64,000 bases of DNA from Acanthaster planci (taxonomy: Eukaryota; Echinodermata; Asteroidea; Valvatida; Acanthasteridae): the NCBI RefSeq assembly GCF_001949145.1, contig NW_019091411.1, forward strand, positions 224,352 through 288,351. The letters are read 5' to 3'. The notes under the pieces are model-generated. The model ran no database searches. It was given only the letters and a program-made list of their open reading frames with translations, and had not been told where the DNA came from. The position numbers and the translations under genes are program-made. Below, in pieces: positions 1-14,371 of this stretch (position 1 is the stretch's first letter; the number at the start of each line of letters is the position of its first letter).

Positions 1-44
1 GCGTATTCCTTCACGGCAACAGCTGCCTCTCCGCAGCCCTCCTG
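1..44 (-). CDS. possible edge exon of a minus-strand protein kinase (partial)
   Basis: Read on the minus strand after a TAG/CAG acceptor-like site, the first bases of the window give GCGEAAVAVKEYA, which resembles the end of a kinase glycine-rich loop followed by the VAVK lysine motif. The pyrimidine tract upstream is only moderate and just about 14 residues are visible, so this may be chance. The plus strand is also open here up to a stop at 64-66. No further exon of such a gene was recognised in the window. Confidence 0.22.
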
Positions 45-3000
45 CTATCATCAAGCCAAGAGCTGACAGTTTCTTCCAGTATAAAAGCACCGCTGATGCA
101 AAGCATCAGCATTTTTAAAAATCATGCCATTCTGACCTTCATTTTAAAGTTAAAGTCAAACGGAGCCCATTTTGGACCTGGGTAGCTCTCGGCACTGTTT
201 AAAATGATGTAAACACAGATCGGTATAATCTTTTTATGAGTTTATGATCCAGATGACAAACTTTTGACACTATTACCATACAGGGATAGAGTAGAGGGGA
301 TACATGTACTACCCTCAGGATCAACTTAGTAGCAAATGTGAACAGAATAAAGAGCAACCATGGGGTTTGACCAGGATAGGAAACACCATAGACAAACTTG
401 TACAACCCTGATGTATTTTAAGGCACACAGGATATCCGACAGGTGTCTAGTTATCTTCAGGCAGCTCTTGGTTCCACCCCTGGAGGCAGACCACAGCGTA
501 GCAGGGTGTGCTGGCCTGTCCACCCCCTTTCATGGGATGTCCCCTTTTTGTGGGTGGCTTGTCACTGATATGTTCAGGGAGATGGAATGTACTCAGAGAC
601 ACCACAGCCGGGATAAGCAGACACAAGACAGTGCCCGCAGTGCCTACCTATCCAACTCATTTCATGCGCCACGTGACAAGGGCTCCCTCTAGGGGCCAGT
701 ACTGCTTGAAAATGAAGACAGTAAGCAATACATGTATGTCTTGACTGAATGACCTTCATTTTCTCAAATGGAAACTGGGCTGACACTCAGGCACTTTCCA
801 TGACAAATCTAATAAAAAACAAATAATAGTTAAAAGTTTGGAACCTCACGCAGGCATACATGTAAATGTAGTGCTGAAGACAAATCTTGAGAACATGAAA
901 ATGTATGAAATGCTTTTTTCCTCATGCACAACAGCACAAGTATTGACCAACCTTTATGAGTACCTCAAAACCAAGTTTCTGAACCTATAAAAGAAAACTG
1001 CCCATTTTGGAAAATGTTAAAATCACCATTGCTGAATTACTAACATTACAGATCATCCATAAAATAATCATAATCATTACCATTAATCATCGTTTCAGAC
1101 TTACACATTCTGAAGCTGACTCACAAAAGCACTTTTACATCATCAGAAAATCAACTTCAAGATTTTATTGCATTGTAAATGTTACAAGCAAAAACTGGAT
1201 CACAGCAAGAAATCAGTTCTTGAAAAGAGAAAAAAGCCATTTTTATGTAACACTTCCAAAAGTCTACTGATCAGGTGACTATCACATTGCATTTCTTACT
1301 GTTACTTACATTTGTACATGAATTTGTAGTACCATTTCAATTTCACCCTTAGTACCATCCAACAACAGAGAATAATACATATGCATAAGTGGTGTCATAG
1401 GGTGAAAGCCTTGCGGTAAAGAAAGTATTGATGAGTCAGCCCCTGCACCTCCTTTCAAGTTTGTAGACGACCAGTACATGTAACCAATTTTATACACTCC
1501 AGAATCCAAGAACTAAATACATCAAATATACATGTACATGTCAGTCAGGATGTTGCATTCATGTGTTCAATCCACTGATTACATAATTACAAGTGATGGG
1601 ACTGAGTAAGGGAGCTGTACTCAAATACCACATCCAATTTCCCATGTTTCAAATCACACTGCCAACAAATGTAACCAATCACAATCAGCATTTAGCAGTG
1701 ACAGCGGGAAACGGCGTCCTCATTAAATCAATTACCAACAGCCTTCCAACTGGACCCCCACAAATAGAGTAATCAGGAATATAATCACCAGCTGATTAGA
1801 TTAGACGATCACTCAGCACTGCCAAGATCTCATGAGGTAGAGGAGGGGGGTCAATCCCAGGATGGCTTTCAACACTTCTCAAACTGGGTCATTGAAAGTT
1901 GGTCGTCAAAAGTAAAAAACACATTACCACTGAGGTGGCTGGGTTAGTTTACGCTCAGGAAGCATTAATTAAATCAATTCGTCCGAGGAAATTTTCCTTT
2001 TTTCTACAGATACTGAGGTCAATGAGGCACAAGATTTCTATTTCAAAATGAAAGATTTGTGCGTTTATCCAGGCACTGTATCCACTTCATCTCCACCCAC
2101 TTCATCCACAGGCCAGGGCCCGCCCCTAACAAAAGGCAACATCAACACCAAATACATTTATCATACGATGCATGTGGTGTTACGACAGTTTTACACGGTC
2201 CTGCAGAACAACTGATACAGAGTACATGAACTAGTGCATGTAAAGATAAGCTGAGTCTGTCTTAAACATTTCAAATTGGCCACGCACATATTTGTTCCTA
2301 TTGAGTCAGAAAGTCAAAACAAGTAAGAAATTACAAATTTTTGATGTTTTCCTTCAACAATAAAACCTTCCTTTTTTTTCTAAACACCCCTCTTGTCATG
2401 TTATGGTTGGGCACACATGTACATGTATGCGCCTTTGGAGTGATTATACTGTATCTCCTTACATGAAGAGTGGCAAGCATGGGGCACTAACTGTGTGAGG
2501 TGGCACAGATAGAGATAAACAAACATTATAACCCGTTTTAAGACAAGCCATGAGATGGGCTCTAGCCCAACAGGAACAGCTAAACTGTCTTCGGTATTAA
2601 GGAATAAGTGGGTGTGTTTGATAAGCTTCTATGAGTTGACTCCAATTTATTTCAACCTCATCCACACTTTCTCGCCTATCTGACACAGCACACACGCCCA
2701 TCGACAGGTCAGGGTTACCCTGTGTAGGTGAATTGAAAGCACCTTATGTATAGATTTAGCAGTTAATTACACGTACCAATCAATGGATATCTGACAGTAG
2801 TCAGCTGATAGCTCTCAACCAATCAACAGCCTTGGATCCATTTCTTACCAACAGCTTCGACTGGCTAACATGCAGGGTCACACAAAATCTGCAAGCACTC
2901 CAACATACCAGTACATGTACATGTACTTCCACTCATACACACCGGAGACCAGTGAGCAAGTGACTGCTAATTCTGGGGCAATTCCACTGACGGGAAATTA

Positions 3001-6000
3001 AAAAATAAAATACTGGAATGAAACTAGTGGACATTTTGGAACACCCTTTGCAGTGTACATTTCCATTCTCCTTGCTCCCTAACTTCACTATGCATGCTAT
3101 GCAACTCTCCCTGTTTACCATGCACAGACTCACAACTAGCACTGAGCAACGAGCAAAGCATACCAACTACATGAACATGTGCACTTGCCCACAACACACA
3201 CACATACCATTTTACCCAAGGTCTTCTCTAGGCAATGACAATGTTTTTATGACAGCATCTGCCAGTTTACATGGTCATCCTTGATACAGACAAATTTAGC
3301 AGGAGGGGGGGTGCATTGCTTCAATCTACCTTGCCAAAGTCTATCAGGGCAGGCATGTGGCACACTACAAGCCAATGACAATTTCCTGTTCCTTGGGAGA
3401 GCCTGACTGCAATGGGCCTCCTGAGGAAAGTTCCCTGCCATCTTTTTTTTATTTTTAGCTTCAGCATCATGAAGGTGACTGTTCACCTCCCATTCCCCCC
3501 TCCCCCATAGGATCAACAAAGGGACCTCCGCTAATATTAAACAAGGAGAATACTTGTGATCTGGGGGCATCTCAAAATGCCATGTGCAATAGAGACCAAC
3601 TTCTGGTGCCTTGTAGCTGTTTGCCTTACGCTTTTCTTCCCACAGTATCATTCAGTCAACATGACTTCTTGGCAAATTTATGTGGTGTGTGCTTAGCAAA
3701 AATCAGCTAGGAACAAGCGATGAGAAATGTACAAGTATGTATTGTACATGACATATACATGTATGTACTAGCTAGTTACATGCTTTTGCTGAGCAGATAT
3801 TTTCTTTTAGTCGCAAACTGCTCTGCTATAATTAGGTTGTCGCAAACAAAACAAACTAACACAAAAACTTGTTTCGTACAATGCTGTTCGGCATCAAATA
3901 ACTGCATCTTGCTTGGATGTTTAAAAAGCTTGGCAATACATGCATTTTTAGATCTGATCTGAGATCGAACTAATGGAAAAATGCAGAAAGTATCTTCCAT
4001 GGGTGTGATGCGGGTGTGCTAATGGAAGGAATACGTATTTGGGAAACAAAAGGACAGAGAAAAATTCATTTCTCAATTTCTGGATAAAGAATTAATGCTT
4101 CCTCAAACAGCTTTAAAACTAAACCTAAGTGACAGAAAGCACTAGATTAAAAAAACCACAAGCGCAGTAAGTTGTAAGCTTGAGTAAAGAGACTTTCACA
4201 CCAGGTGTGAACTACAAGTACACACACAATTACATATATCACCACCATCCCCCAACCACTATACAAGTCAGGACATGTTTCCTTCAATGCAATATCCATT
4301 ACTCCAGTCCTAACTTCAGTAATCTTCTGTTGAACATATTTTATCATTAATTATTTCTGAGCTGGAACTGGTAATGGCTTTACCAAGGGCCTTAAGCCAA
4401 GCGGCCGGGCAACCTTGGCAACAGGTGGCAAAGTTATATAAAGAGCTCCCTTGCTACGTTGCTAATGGCAACAGAGTGACGTGGGTACTAAATGCATCTT
4501 TTTTCTTCTCATTTTTCTGATTTAACTGACTGGAAAAAAAAGCATTTTGAGCTATAACAAGGAAGGGAGGTTTTGACTCACAGTCCTGATATACGATAAA
4601 AGTAGGTCTGAAAAGCAAAGCAATCTCAGAGTTACTGAAGCAGAGCCCTTACAGTGATGACAAAATTCTTCCTGTTTTTCACTGTTTTGCCCTTTGCAAA
4701 CTCTAGACTAAACAATTCACGTACACGTACCTATTAAAGCATGCTGTACAACCCTGGATTTTAAAGGCAGAAACTGCACAATAAAACCCCCAGAACCTAA
4801 TGCATGTCTTTGCCACAGCACTGACTCTAGGGCTGTGCAACCAATCTGGATGAGACAGAGGGGTTTGTATCAGTCCTGAGCTCTCACACTGACAAATCCA
4901 CAGACTTCAGTTTGGTTTCTACTGAAATTTGGGCCAGAGAGATGGCAGTCTGAGTCATTTCCTATACTTATGCTGAAGACGGCTTCACAATCTGGGAAGG
5001 GATCAGCATTCGCTGTCATTGCTCAACCTAACTTTTATCGACCAGCAGTTCACTTCGGTACATATTTAGTGTTAATTTCTAAAATGGCAATACATGTAAA
5101 ACTAAGGCTAAGAACTGAATGACATTACTTTTTTTTTTTCTTAAAATATCAACAGGAACATTTTTATCTGTTTCAATCTCTAAAATCTTGCAAACCTCCT
5201 ACTTTTCAAAAATTTTTAGCAGTTCCCACCAAATTCAAACACATGGAACTCGGAGAACACTGTATGACCTATCAGTATCATCAGGATCAGGATTGTTCAG
5301 GATCTCTACACAAGCTCAAAATATTCCACTAGCAGGAACAGCCCGAGGCTGGGAATACACGACTCAAGTCGAGTGAACTCTCCTGCTGACAATTTGGCCA
5401 TACCTACAAAAGCCTGTCACCTGACCAGTCTTAAACAGTTGATGAAGCATGAGCTGACTGTACCCCTCCTCACGCAGTATATGCCACATGCTCGCCAATG
5501 TTCATATAAAGAGATTGGAGATTGTTTAAGCAGCTTGTGAAAAGAACATACAATGACATGGCTAAAAAAAAAAGGAAGCAAAACTGCTCAACAAAATCAT
5601 TCCAAATTTGTCATTTTCAAACTTGTTTGGACTTGCTGACTCAAAAGGTATGAATGGGAATTACTATGTGTTATTTGCCGTGTGCTTGGGGAGAAAAGCT
5701 GCAGGTAATGCCCTCACCTGCAGCTCCCGCATTAGTCACGTTCATTCTCCTAAGCTGGTGTGAAACAAATAATGAAGACTGGTTTGAGACGAGCCAAGAA
5801 CATATCTGTTCCCCTGATGAGAACAGATGAATGAGACTGAACAACATTTCTCCTCCCAGCCCCCATCCCTCTTTTCACTTGCTAGTATACAGGCATGCAT
5901 CATTATCAGGGCGAGTGGTGCCCCAGACTTCTGTAGGGCTCCCCAATCCCAACCCCCCTCCCACGGGACAGATTTATGTCTGCAGTTGTTGAGGGCAAAG

Positions 6001-9000
6001 CTCAGGGGAGTGCAGAGGTCACAGGGAACCACTTGCAGAAAGCATCATGTCCAAAAATGGTTTTTATTGCTGAAGTGTGCAGCAACTTTCACTGCCGGGA
6101 CAATCAAGACAATGACTGGTGATGATTGTAAAGTAATTACAGTTGATGCAAGGAAAACCTGGGTTTCTTTCTTTTTCTTTTTTATCACAGGGGATGGTGT
6201 TGTTGGCAATTGCCAGGAACTGATTGGGAATAAAAGATTTTCACTACTACAGGAAGGAGGAATTACTGAGACAAATGCCAGACAGGTTGAGGCTTCTAAC
6301 AGGGGAGCCTGAGGCACTTCGACGACATGGGAATGTTATTTTCTGTAACACCTAAAGGGAGAAAACATACATGGCACCAGAGTACAGGCCTTGTTCCATG
6401 TTCGTAAACATGTCAACCCCCCATCCCAAGTGCAGTTAGCCTACATCTTCCATTTCTGGGTGTTTATTTTCCAAAAAAATAATCTATAAAACGTAATCCA
6501 TCCTGATGGAGTTTTGATATTCCTTAGAGTTTCCAAAGGACCTCTGGAACATTCATGTTCCATTATTCCTTGATTAACCTCCGTATTCTGATGTAAGCCC
6601 AAACCAAAACTATATCTGCATGGGTTCCTTCAGTGAGTGATCATTCTTGCCACCAATATATCATTACAATTAAACGGGAATACAATGTGGTATTTTTGTC
6701 CTCTATTTTTTATACAAGACAGAGAAAGTAAAGTTATGTATCAAGTTAACCCAAGAGTTTGGTTTTCCATTTCAATTTGCTTTCATATCAGTAACACTAT
6801 CTGCCTTACAACATGAGCAAAGCAGCTGGCAGTAGGTGTACAAATGAGCCATCATTTTATGGACAACTGTTGGATCCATTATACCCTGGGAAATTATTAC
6901 TGGGCAAAAGTTATCCCCCTTCATATCCTCCCCCCCCCACCACCCAAGGCAAGTTTATTTTTTCAAGGTGGCTGCTCTGTTTTGCAGTACAAATTTTTTA
7001 TGACTGCATATATAAGGAATTTAGTAAATTTTTTGTTTGCTATTTTTCTGGCTGGTCTTTCTGCTGACATCAATCATTTTGGGGGCATCTGGATTCTCAG
7101 TTGGAGGGGGACAGGATGCTATTGGCAATTTTTGAGGACCCTCAATTTTTTTTTTCTTATGATGGAGTGCCTTGATGTGGTGTGCCAACATCTGATACCT
7201 TACAATAAGCAAGAAAGCATTTCCAGAGACCGGCATGGCCTCAACAATAGCTGCTTGAATTTGTTTCAACATACATGTACTTGTAAATGTAATACACAAG
7301 TGTGCAACGGATGGTTCACGACACTGCTTAAAATTGCACACAGGTATTTAAGTTTTATAATAATGCATTCTTAAAAGGGAGCTGAAGGATGCAAATTACT
7401 CTTGTCAGATGCAAATAAGGGAGATTACGAGGGATGGGATAAGGGGCTAAGGAAGAAGAGGTAGAATTACATAAATGTAGGGGTACGGGGAATGAGAAGG
7501 AATATCATGATACTGTATCTCCCATCCCCCATTGACACGATCCATTCCATTGCCCACCCTGATCTCTACTTGTAACAACCCTTGTCATTTCTTGCTATAT
7601 TCTGTGATCTTGTCAATCACATTGCATGTAGTTCCCAACAGACAATTCTCTGTTTGCTTCTATTCCAAGGCACTTAATAACTTAAATCAACACAAAATAG
7701 GCACTTGCAGTTCCCCTCAATGGCCCAAGAAAATCAATTCAAGAAAGACAAGCGACACTTTACATTAGTTCAAACTGTTGGGAGTCAGGAGTAGTTCTGG
7801 CATTGGCATTACAAAAAGACTGATAAAATGACTATGAGAAGTGTAAATCTCAGAGGAAAGGGTAAGATTGAACAGGTGTCATTGCCACCTACCACCCCAG
7901 TCCAGATACAATGCACCAAATTGGAGGAAACATCCAGAGGGAGAGAGGGTGAAGAAGGGCATGTGGTTCCCCTGAGCTTCCCAGCTGAACTAGGCGGAAT
8001 TAGTGAGCACTGGTTTTGTCTGCCATCCGCAAATGGAAAATGATGCTACGTAATAAGAGCATCTGTCGCACTAGGCTTGAAGTGAACAGTCAGGGAACCA
8101 GGCCATGGTGCGTGTGAGCCTTTATTGCCCAAGCACATCCTGAGCACCAGGCAACGTTGAACAACTACCAGACAGACTCGTGCATAAAAAGTGTACAGAA
8201 GCACCGAGTGAAAGGCTGAATACTTTTGGTTTTATGGAAAAATACAAATAGTGCCTACTCTACCAGTCCACTATTGCGCACACACATGTATCATCCAATA
8301 CTTTGACTTTCAACACTCCCACCGTTACTGGTACCTGTTCTTCTTTTGTTTGTGCATGAGAAAGACATTTCTGTAATGAGCAGATTTCTGTGCTAAATAG
8401 CTCCATGAAGTTGGTCTGAAGTCGACTTTGAGATTTCAATTTGATTTCTTATTAAAAGGTACTTGTATCATGTCTAGGGGACGAGGAAACAGAACACAAT
8501 ACGGAAATTCACCTCTGACATAAAGTCTTGAGGCGTCCTGGGGATCGCAATCAATATCGTAGGACATGACTAAGTTGAAGTTCTGAGGTCACGTTCACCT
8601 CATCCAGCTGTTGCGGCAAGTTTAACTGGGACAGGGACGTACATCTGTAAGTCTCATCTTTGTTCCCTAAGTGTTGTTGTAGGGTGTCCTGGTATATATG
8701 AGCTCTCTCCAGGGGAACCTTTGACCCCACGCCAACCTGTCACCCAGGCTATCTTACACTAAACTGACATATGCTAACATGAAACAGGCCTGTTATTGCA
8801 AGTAAATGCGTCCTGAAATATACTTTTTTTCCACCAAGATGGATTTCACATCCATCATATTTTAAACAATAACACATTCCAATACTGACAGATAAAAACA
8901 TTTTGACTTCTGGTAAAAAGGTTATGACGTCAGACTGAATGACAGTCATTTTGCTGACACAATAGATGTGAGTGCTCCCCTTAACAAAATATGAGGAACA

Positions 9001-12000
9001 AATTTCATCTTTTAAACTTCTTTTCCAAAGTTCTACTGCATGATAAAATGCAAGACAGATGGCATATTTGTGAGACTACACAAAGTACATGCAACTCTTG
9101 CTACACAAAGCAATACCTTCAGAAAGTTAAATGCTAATATCAAGAAATGGCGGAAGGCAATAAATACTGTACCTTTGTCGAAATTAGCATTCCTGTTTTG
9201 TTTTGGGCTTGGGGTGTCCCTGGTTTTCCCCCTCCCCCTAATTTATCATAGAATTCTCAACATTTGATTCTTGGAAGATAATAGTCTACCAGGAGATGAA
9301 ACAATCCAACTGAAGGAATATCTCGATTGGAGAAGCAACCAGGCATCATGTTAGGGTACCTTTTCGTCAAAATGCAGCGCCACAGTACTGTATGTTAAAA
9401 ATCATATTTTTTGAAGACTTTGCAAAAAAAAAAAATGTGTAAGTGACTAATTTTTTTTTTTAGTATAATGTCTCCACTGTCCACTGAGGCAATATTTAAC
9501 AAGCTAATTTCCTGTTTCTTGTTTTTTTTCCTTTTTTTATAATTAATCAAAAAAGAGGTTTTTATAATCAATCTACAAACAATATTATTAAACCTTTGAC
9601 CTTTAATTTTTATTGAAAGAAAAATCCTTAACACTGTAAAGAGTTCCACTTTTCTGAACTATAGAAACCTCTGCAACAGTTGTGAATGCACTTGACTAGC
9701 TTTATCAGTCATAGTGTCCTTGGTGTCAAATTAAGTGTGGTTAAAAGAGTACACAACATCCTCTTATCTCAAACACAAAGTGAGACCACCAGCAATATTT
9801 CCAGATTGAAGGTTTCAAAGCAACCGGCTGTGATTACTATTAAAAGGTGGAGATACAACTTGTTTGGGTATACATTTTTTTTTCTCCTCGACTCTCTTTT
9901 TCAAACTCTGCACTCATTGGGTGCTCTGAACTGAACAAAACAAACAAGCGTTGTCTGTCTGATGAGATAAGAGATTTTGGGAGGATCTGACGAAGAAAGA
10001 AATAGATTGTTATGCAGACTTGAGAAATTTGTCCTTTCTTTTGAAGTTGGCATGTTACGATAATTTCATTAATAACTGCTTGATAAATGGAATTGTCCGA
10101 ATGATGAAAAAGTCTGATCAGAAAATAGAACAATTTGGAACAAATTATAAACTGTCATGAACTTCAACAGCCTTTATTTTGTACTTGAGGCTGGAAGTAC
10201 TTATGTATCTGTCACTATGAACAGAACAAAAGATGAAACCTGTGTTTCCATTTGAAACAAAGTACCTATGATCCTTTAAAACAATACTCTGTGCTAAATC
10301 ACCTTGTCAAGTCCAATATTTGGACCACACTTCCAAGCAGTTTTGTAGAAAAGGAGTTGAGAGTCAGAATGTTAATGGCTGCCACTTGAGAAAGAATGCC
10401 ATATGATCCGATGGTATTTCTTGCTTCCTGGTGGACATTTGTTATTGAGGAAAATGTCATTAACATCTGAAGGTTCTATGCTTAGCCATTGACAGTTTGT
10501 CAAACTTCTTTCATGAAAAAAAGCATATATCTGAGTGAAGTTCACACGGAACATGCCAAATACACAAAGCTATGTAGATCTTGAGAGAGTGATCAACACT
10601 AAATACTTCCAAGAAACTTTCCTGTAAGCTAAGATTCCTGTAAACAAGGAATTTGAATGGAAGTGTGGTGGTCTTCGATCACTGACAGCTCCTGATAAAC
10701 ACACAGCAGTTTGGGGGCATCATAGACAGTTACTCCTCCAACACTTCAGCAACCTGCTAGTTTACTGGCAATCAACTTAAGTTTTTACTCAGAAAATTTC
10801 ACCAACATTCCTTTGGACTAAAGGGAAGCTTCTGGCAAACCTGTATTGTTGCAAAACTTCAGAAATGCTTTCACCATTTACTCCAAATGTAAAATCGATT
10901 TTTTTTTTTAAAAATTGAACTGCAGCCAGCCCAACGACAAAAGGTGCAATGTACACATATTCACATGGGAAAAAAATGTATGGATCCGCATGTTTTGAAA
11001 CATGTACATGGAGTATTTTTATTTAAAAATAACACAATTCTGAGCTGCATTCAGTTCCTCTGAAAAGCAAACTTGATAACAGATACGATTTGAAAGTTTG
11101 CATGGTGAATTTCAGCAAGAGGAGTCAGATTGTGGAGGCAGCATGCAGCATTTCTCGTCTGGGTTTGTGAGGCTCTGAAAAGAACCGTGAAGGAACTCAA
11201 TGTCTTAGCGAGTATGCCCCGTCCATCATCAAACTTGATACCAAAAGGGGGACAAAGGCGATGCCCCCCTCCCTCTGACTGACAGCATAGTACCAGCCGC
11301 CCCTTTAATTCTCGTCTCCTGTGTTCTGAACCCCTTCCTTTACCCTTCTTGACACATCTCACACCCTCATCCGACTCCCCCAACTCCACCCACATCCTTC
11401 CTATAATTCTGGTAATACATCTGCCAACAGTGAGCAACGGACCATCGCAAGATGTCTCTTGCAGCATGCATTTGCCTAATATATGTAATGCATAGTTGAA
11501 ATGTCTTACTCATGCAACATCAAAGTTGTTACAGACCAGGCCATTACATGGTCATCAGTAATCATTTTTATTTCACTTCTTTTCTAAATGAAATCACTGG
11601 AGATGCACCCTCACCCGGCCAATGGGAGACAGACTGGTACCGAGTTTTCCAACTGGATTTTTGTGCGTTCAGCGTGCACGTGGAAACCATACATGTACAT
11701 GTACATTCCAGAATAAATTTGATGTGTACTCAGCATGCTCTGCATCAAACGCACATAAACACGCGGTGAGTTCATACATGTACCGAAGGACTGTCAAACT
11801 AACAACATGCCCTCTTTTGTTCCAGCTGGATGCGAATTACATGTTTGTGTTCAATTACTGGGTAGCATTATGTTCTCCAGAAGTTTCTTATGAAGACAAC
11901 TTTTTGCTGAATGATAACATGTGCGTGATCTTTTTTTTTCTACCAAAAAAAAATGCCTCCAAAGCCATCTTGGATGTGGAGTGTACATGTATATAAAATA

Positions 12001-14127
12001 TATGGGAAATGGAGCGTGTAGAGAATTTGTTTTGAAGTTGTCCTTTGGCACAAACTGATTAATTAAAAAGGAACATTTACAGAAGTTAAGAAGTGAATTG
12101 TACATATCTTTTTACATCTCAATCTTTCCCTCCTGCCTCCCCCCCCCCAAAAAAAATTTGACAAATGCTTCTGTGTTAAAGTGTACATGTACTGCAAAGT
12201 CTATCATTTGGAAGCAACAATGGAAATTTATACATGCATGCACTTTTACATGTGCATATTCATGAACCTCTTTGTTAAAGTCTGCTACAATGGTCAAGAC
12301 ACGTGCATATTAAGAGTAGAACAGAACAGAGTCCATGCGGAACCCATGCCACTCCTTGCACAGAATTGCGACACTTAAACATAAGTGAGACTCTACTTGC
12401 AAAACAGAAACTCCTCACATCATTCACTGCTACATGGAATGCAAAGCTGTACATGTACGCGTGTAGGAATCCTTCAAGAAGCAGAAGGTTGCCAGTGTAA
12501 CCTCTCATTCAAGTTCAACCAAACAACACAACCAATGCCAAAAGAGGCTCATTGGCATCATTACTTGAGTACGTGTACAGTAGGATATGAAGCTACGGTA
12601 AGAATCTTTCCAAGACCCAGAAACTCGCCAGAGTAGCTTTTCTTTCAAGCAAACAATGCAAAGAGCCCTGTCTCTAAAAGAATGGAAAGGGAGAATGACG
12701 GACCACATTCTTCCCGGATAGTCTTGGAAATGATTGGCACAATGAGCAGGTATCACAAATAATCGAAATGGATGCATTAACAAACTAATGTTGCTTAAAG
12801 ATACCTGTACATACTCTTGTGCTTACGCTCACTCTGTGGGACAAAACACTCTCCCAAGTCTCCCCAGCCAATTTCCTGTGTAGACTATCCATCAAAATGT
12901 CTCTGGGATGGCACAAATAAGGAAACTCTGCAAGGTCGTCCAACTCCCGAACTGGTGCAGTTTGAACTGAAAGGGTCCTGAATCATGAACATGCTTCAGC
13001 TTTGGTCACTGGTTATGCATTTTTGCAACTTTAGTTGTGCCTGGGTGAAATCATTTTTCCGACTGAATGAGAACGAAACGTTGGAGTTGGTTCAGAGCCA
13101 GTTCTAAGTGGCAAGAAATAAGCGGGCGATTTTTTTGTCACCTTTAAGCAACTTATACATTCCAAAATGTTTTGTAACATAATGCAAATAGAAAGAGGAA
13201 CTTTCTTCTGAGTGTGAAAAGACACAGCAGCATTGGTTAAAAAAAATGCCTATCACTGACTGAAAACGATGGTAACCAACAAGGTCATCTGCTTCCTTGC
13301 ACCGGTACTTTGTCGCTATCGGATGACGTAATCATTTCTGATTCTTCAGTTTTGTGGGCCACCTTAAGAAACATACATATTCCTGGTTGCTATTTGACAT
13401 CACAAATATGTTTCTCATTTGGGATTGCAAAAACATGCCCAGTTTTCATACATGTGCAATGAAGGAGTATAGCATTGCACACAATGTGTACTTGTAAGAA
13501 GAAAATGGACCAATATACATGTACATGTACTGTATGTGCTGCAGCAAATGGAATTGTGCTTCAGCTACATGACATTCTTGAAGGGGAAGCCCATCCATTA
13601 CTGATAAACTAATAATTTATTGCAAGTGCATAATTTGCAAGCATCTGAGTTTCACTCTTTTTTTTTTCCAAATGCTTGCATGAAACCAATAAAATTACTA
13701 AATTCACCCCTCATGACCAAGTGAGCATGTTGCCAAGATCATTATGACATGCAGTTCAAGACACAGAGACACGATCCGCCAGAGGCAGTTTCGGAGTTTT
13801 TCTTAACAGGTCTACCCCCAAAAAGGTTGCAAGATTATCCTTTGTTGTAAATCCGTTCCTGCAAACACAGGATATCTCATTTTCTTTACGTGATTTGTGG
13901 CTTGGGGATCGCTAAAAGAGAAAATGTGTGAAATTGCACTAGGCCTCAATCCATCCTTTTTAATTCAAATTCACAATGTCGATGTAAGCATGGAATCCGG
14001 CAAAGAAATGCCACAGTTAAATTTCTCTAAGCATTCACAAGCATTCAGTTCACATGTTTAGTTGCTGTGCCTGCACATGTACAACAGCAAAAGTATTATC
14101 AGGGCCATGAATACCCTATAACTGTGG
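45..14127. other. non-coding stretch, no gene supported
   Basis: About 14 kb of AT-rich sequence. The open frames here are short, overlap on both strands, lack recognisable domains and are not flanked by consistent splice sites. It holds homopolymer runs (for example near 9430-9540 and 10902-10910) and many copies of the 8-mer TACATGTA, singly or merged into (ACATGT)n (around 1530, 2410, 2920, 7270, 11690, 12185, 12450 and 13520). It could be intergenic DNA or introns of a minus-strand neighbour. Confidence 0.5.
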
Positions 14128-14181
14128 GGTTCGACATCTGCCATGCTCCAACGAATGTGGGAGCGTGGCAGATGTCGAACC
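14128..14181. repeat. 22-bp stem foldback with 10-nt loop
   Basis: The left arm 14128-14149 and right arm 14160-14181 are reverse complements over 22 positions with one difference, which would be a U-G wobble in RNA read from the plus strand. The loop is 10 nt. Pairing ends abruptly outside the arms. It could be the core of a small foldback element or a short hairpin RNA; the stem is shorter than a usual animal miRNA precursor. Confidence 0.6.
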
Positions 14182-14265
14182 TGTCAGGAGTAGACCAAGA
14201 ACCCAGTCAGATATCCACTGCCTAACCTATTTACATGTAACCGGGTGTCAGTATTCTTACATACA

Positions 14266-14287
14266 TGTACATGTCATGACATGTACA
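14266..14287. repeat. 22-nt perfect palindrome of TACATG type
   Basis: A self-complementary 22-mer centred on TCATGA, built from the ACATGT motif that is dispersed over the window. It lies between two other foldbacks (14128-14181 and 14313-14371). Confidence 0.6.
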
Positions 14288-14312
14288 CTTTTGCTTTTCT
14301 AATTACAAAATG

Positions 14313-14371
14313 CCTCTTTTAACATTTTGATATGGCCTACGTGTAGTGGTGTGTTGAAATGTTAAAAGAGG
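14313..14371. repeat. 15-bp perfect inverted repeat, 29-nt loop
   Basis: The left arm 14313-14327 (CCTCTTTTAACATTT) and the right arm 14357-14371 are exact reverse complements, separated by 29 nt. This is the third foldback within 250 bp. A decayed foldback transposon or a hairpin transcript are both possible. Confidence 0.55.

Noticed and set aside
3247-3651. Minus-strand frame of 134 codons
   Set aside because: No recognisable domain, flanking splice sites or codon pattern; it overlaps homopolymer runs.
5827-6312. Plus-strand frame of 161 codons
   Set aside because: It is overlapped by minus-strand frames on both halves, has a poly-F run from T-rich sequence, and no family is recognisable.
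11051-11467. Minus-strand frame of 138 codons
   Set aside because: No domain signature or supporting splice sites. It may be chance in a locally GC-richer patch.
14125-14181. Possible tRNA gene because of GGTTCGA
   Set aside because: The motif is one arm of a long hairpin; there is no A box at the right distance and no cloverleaf.
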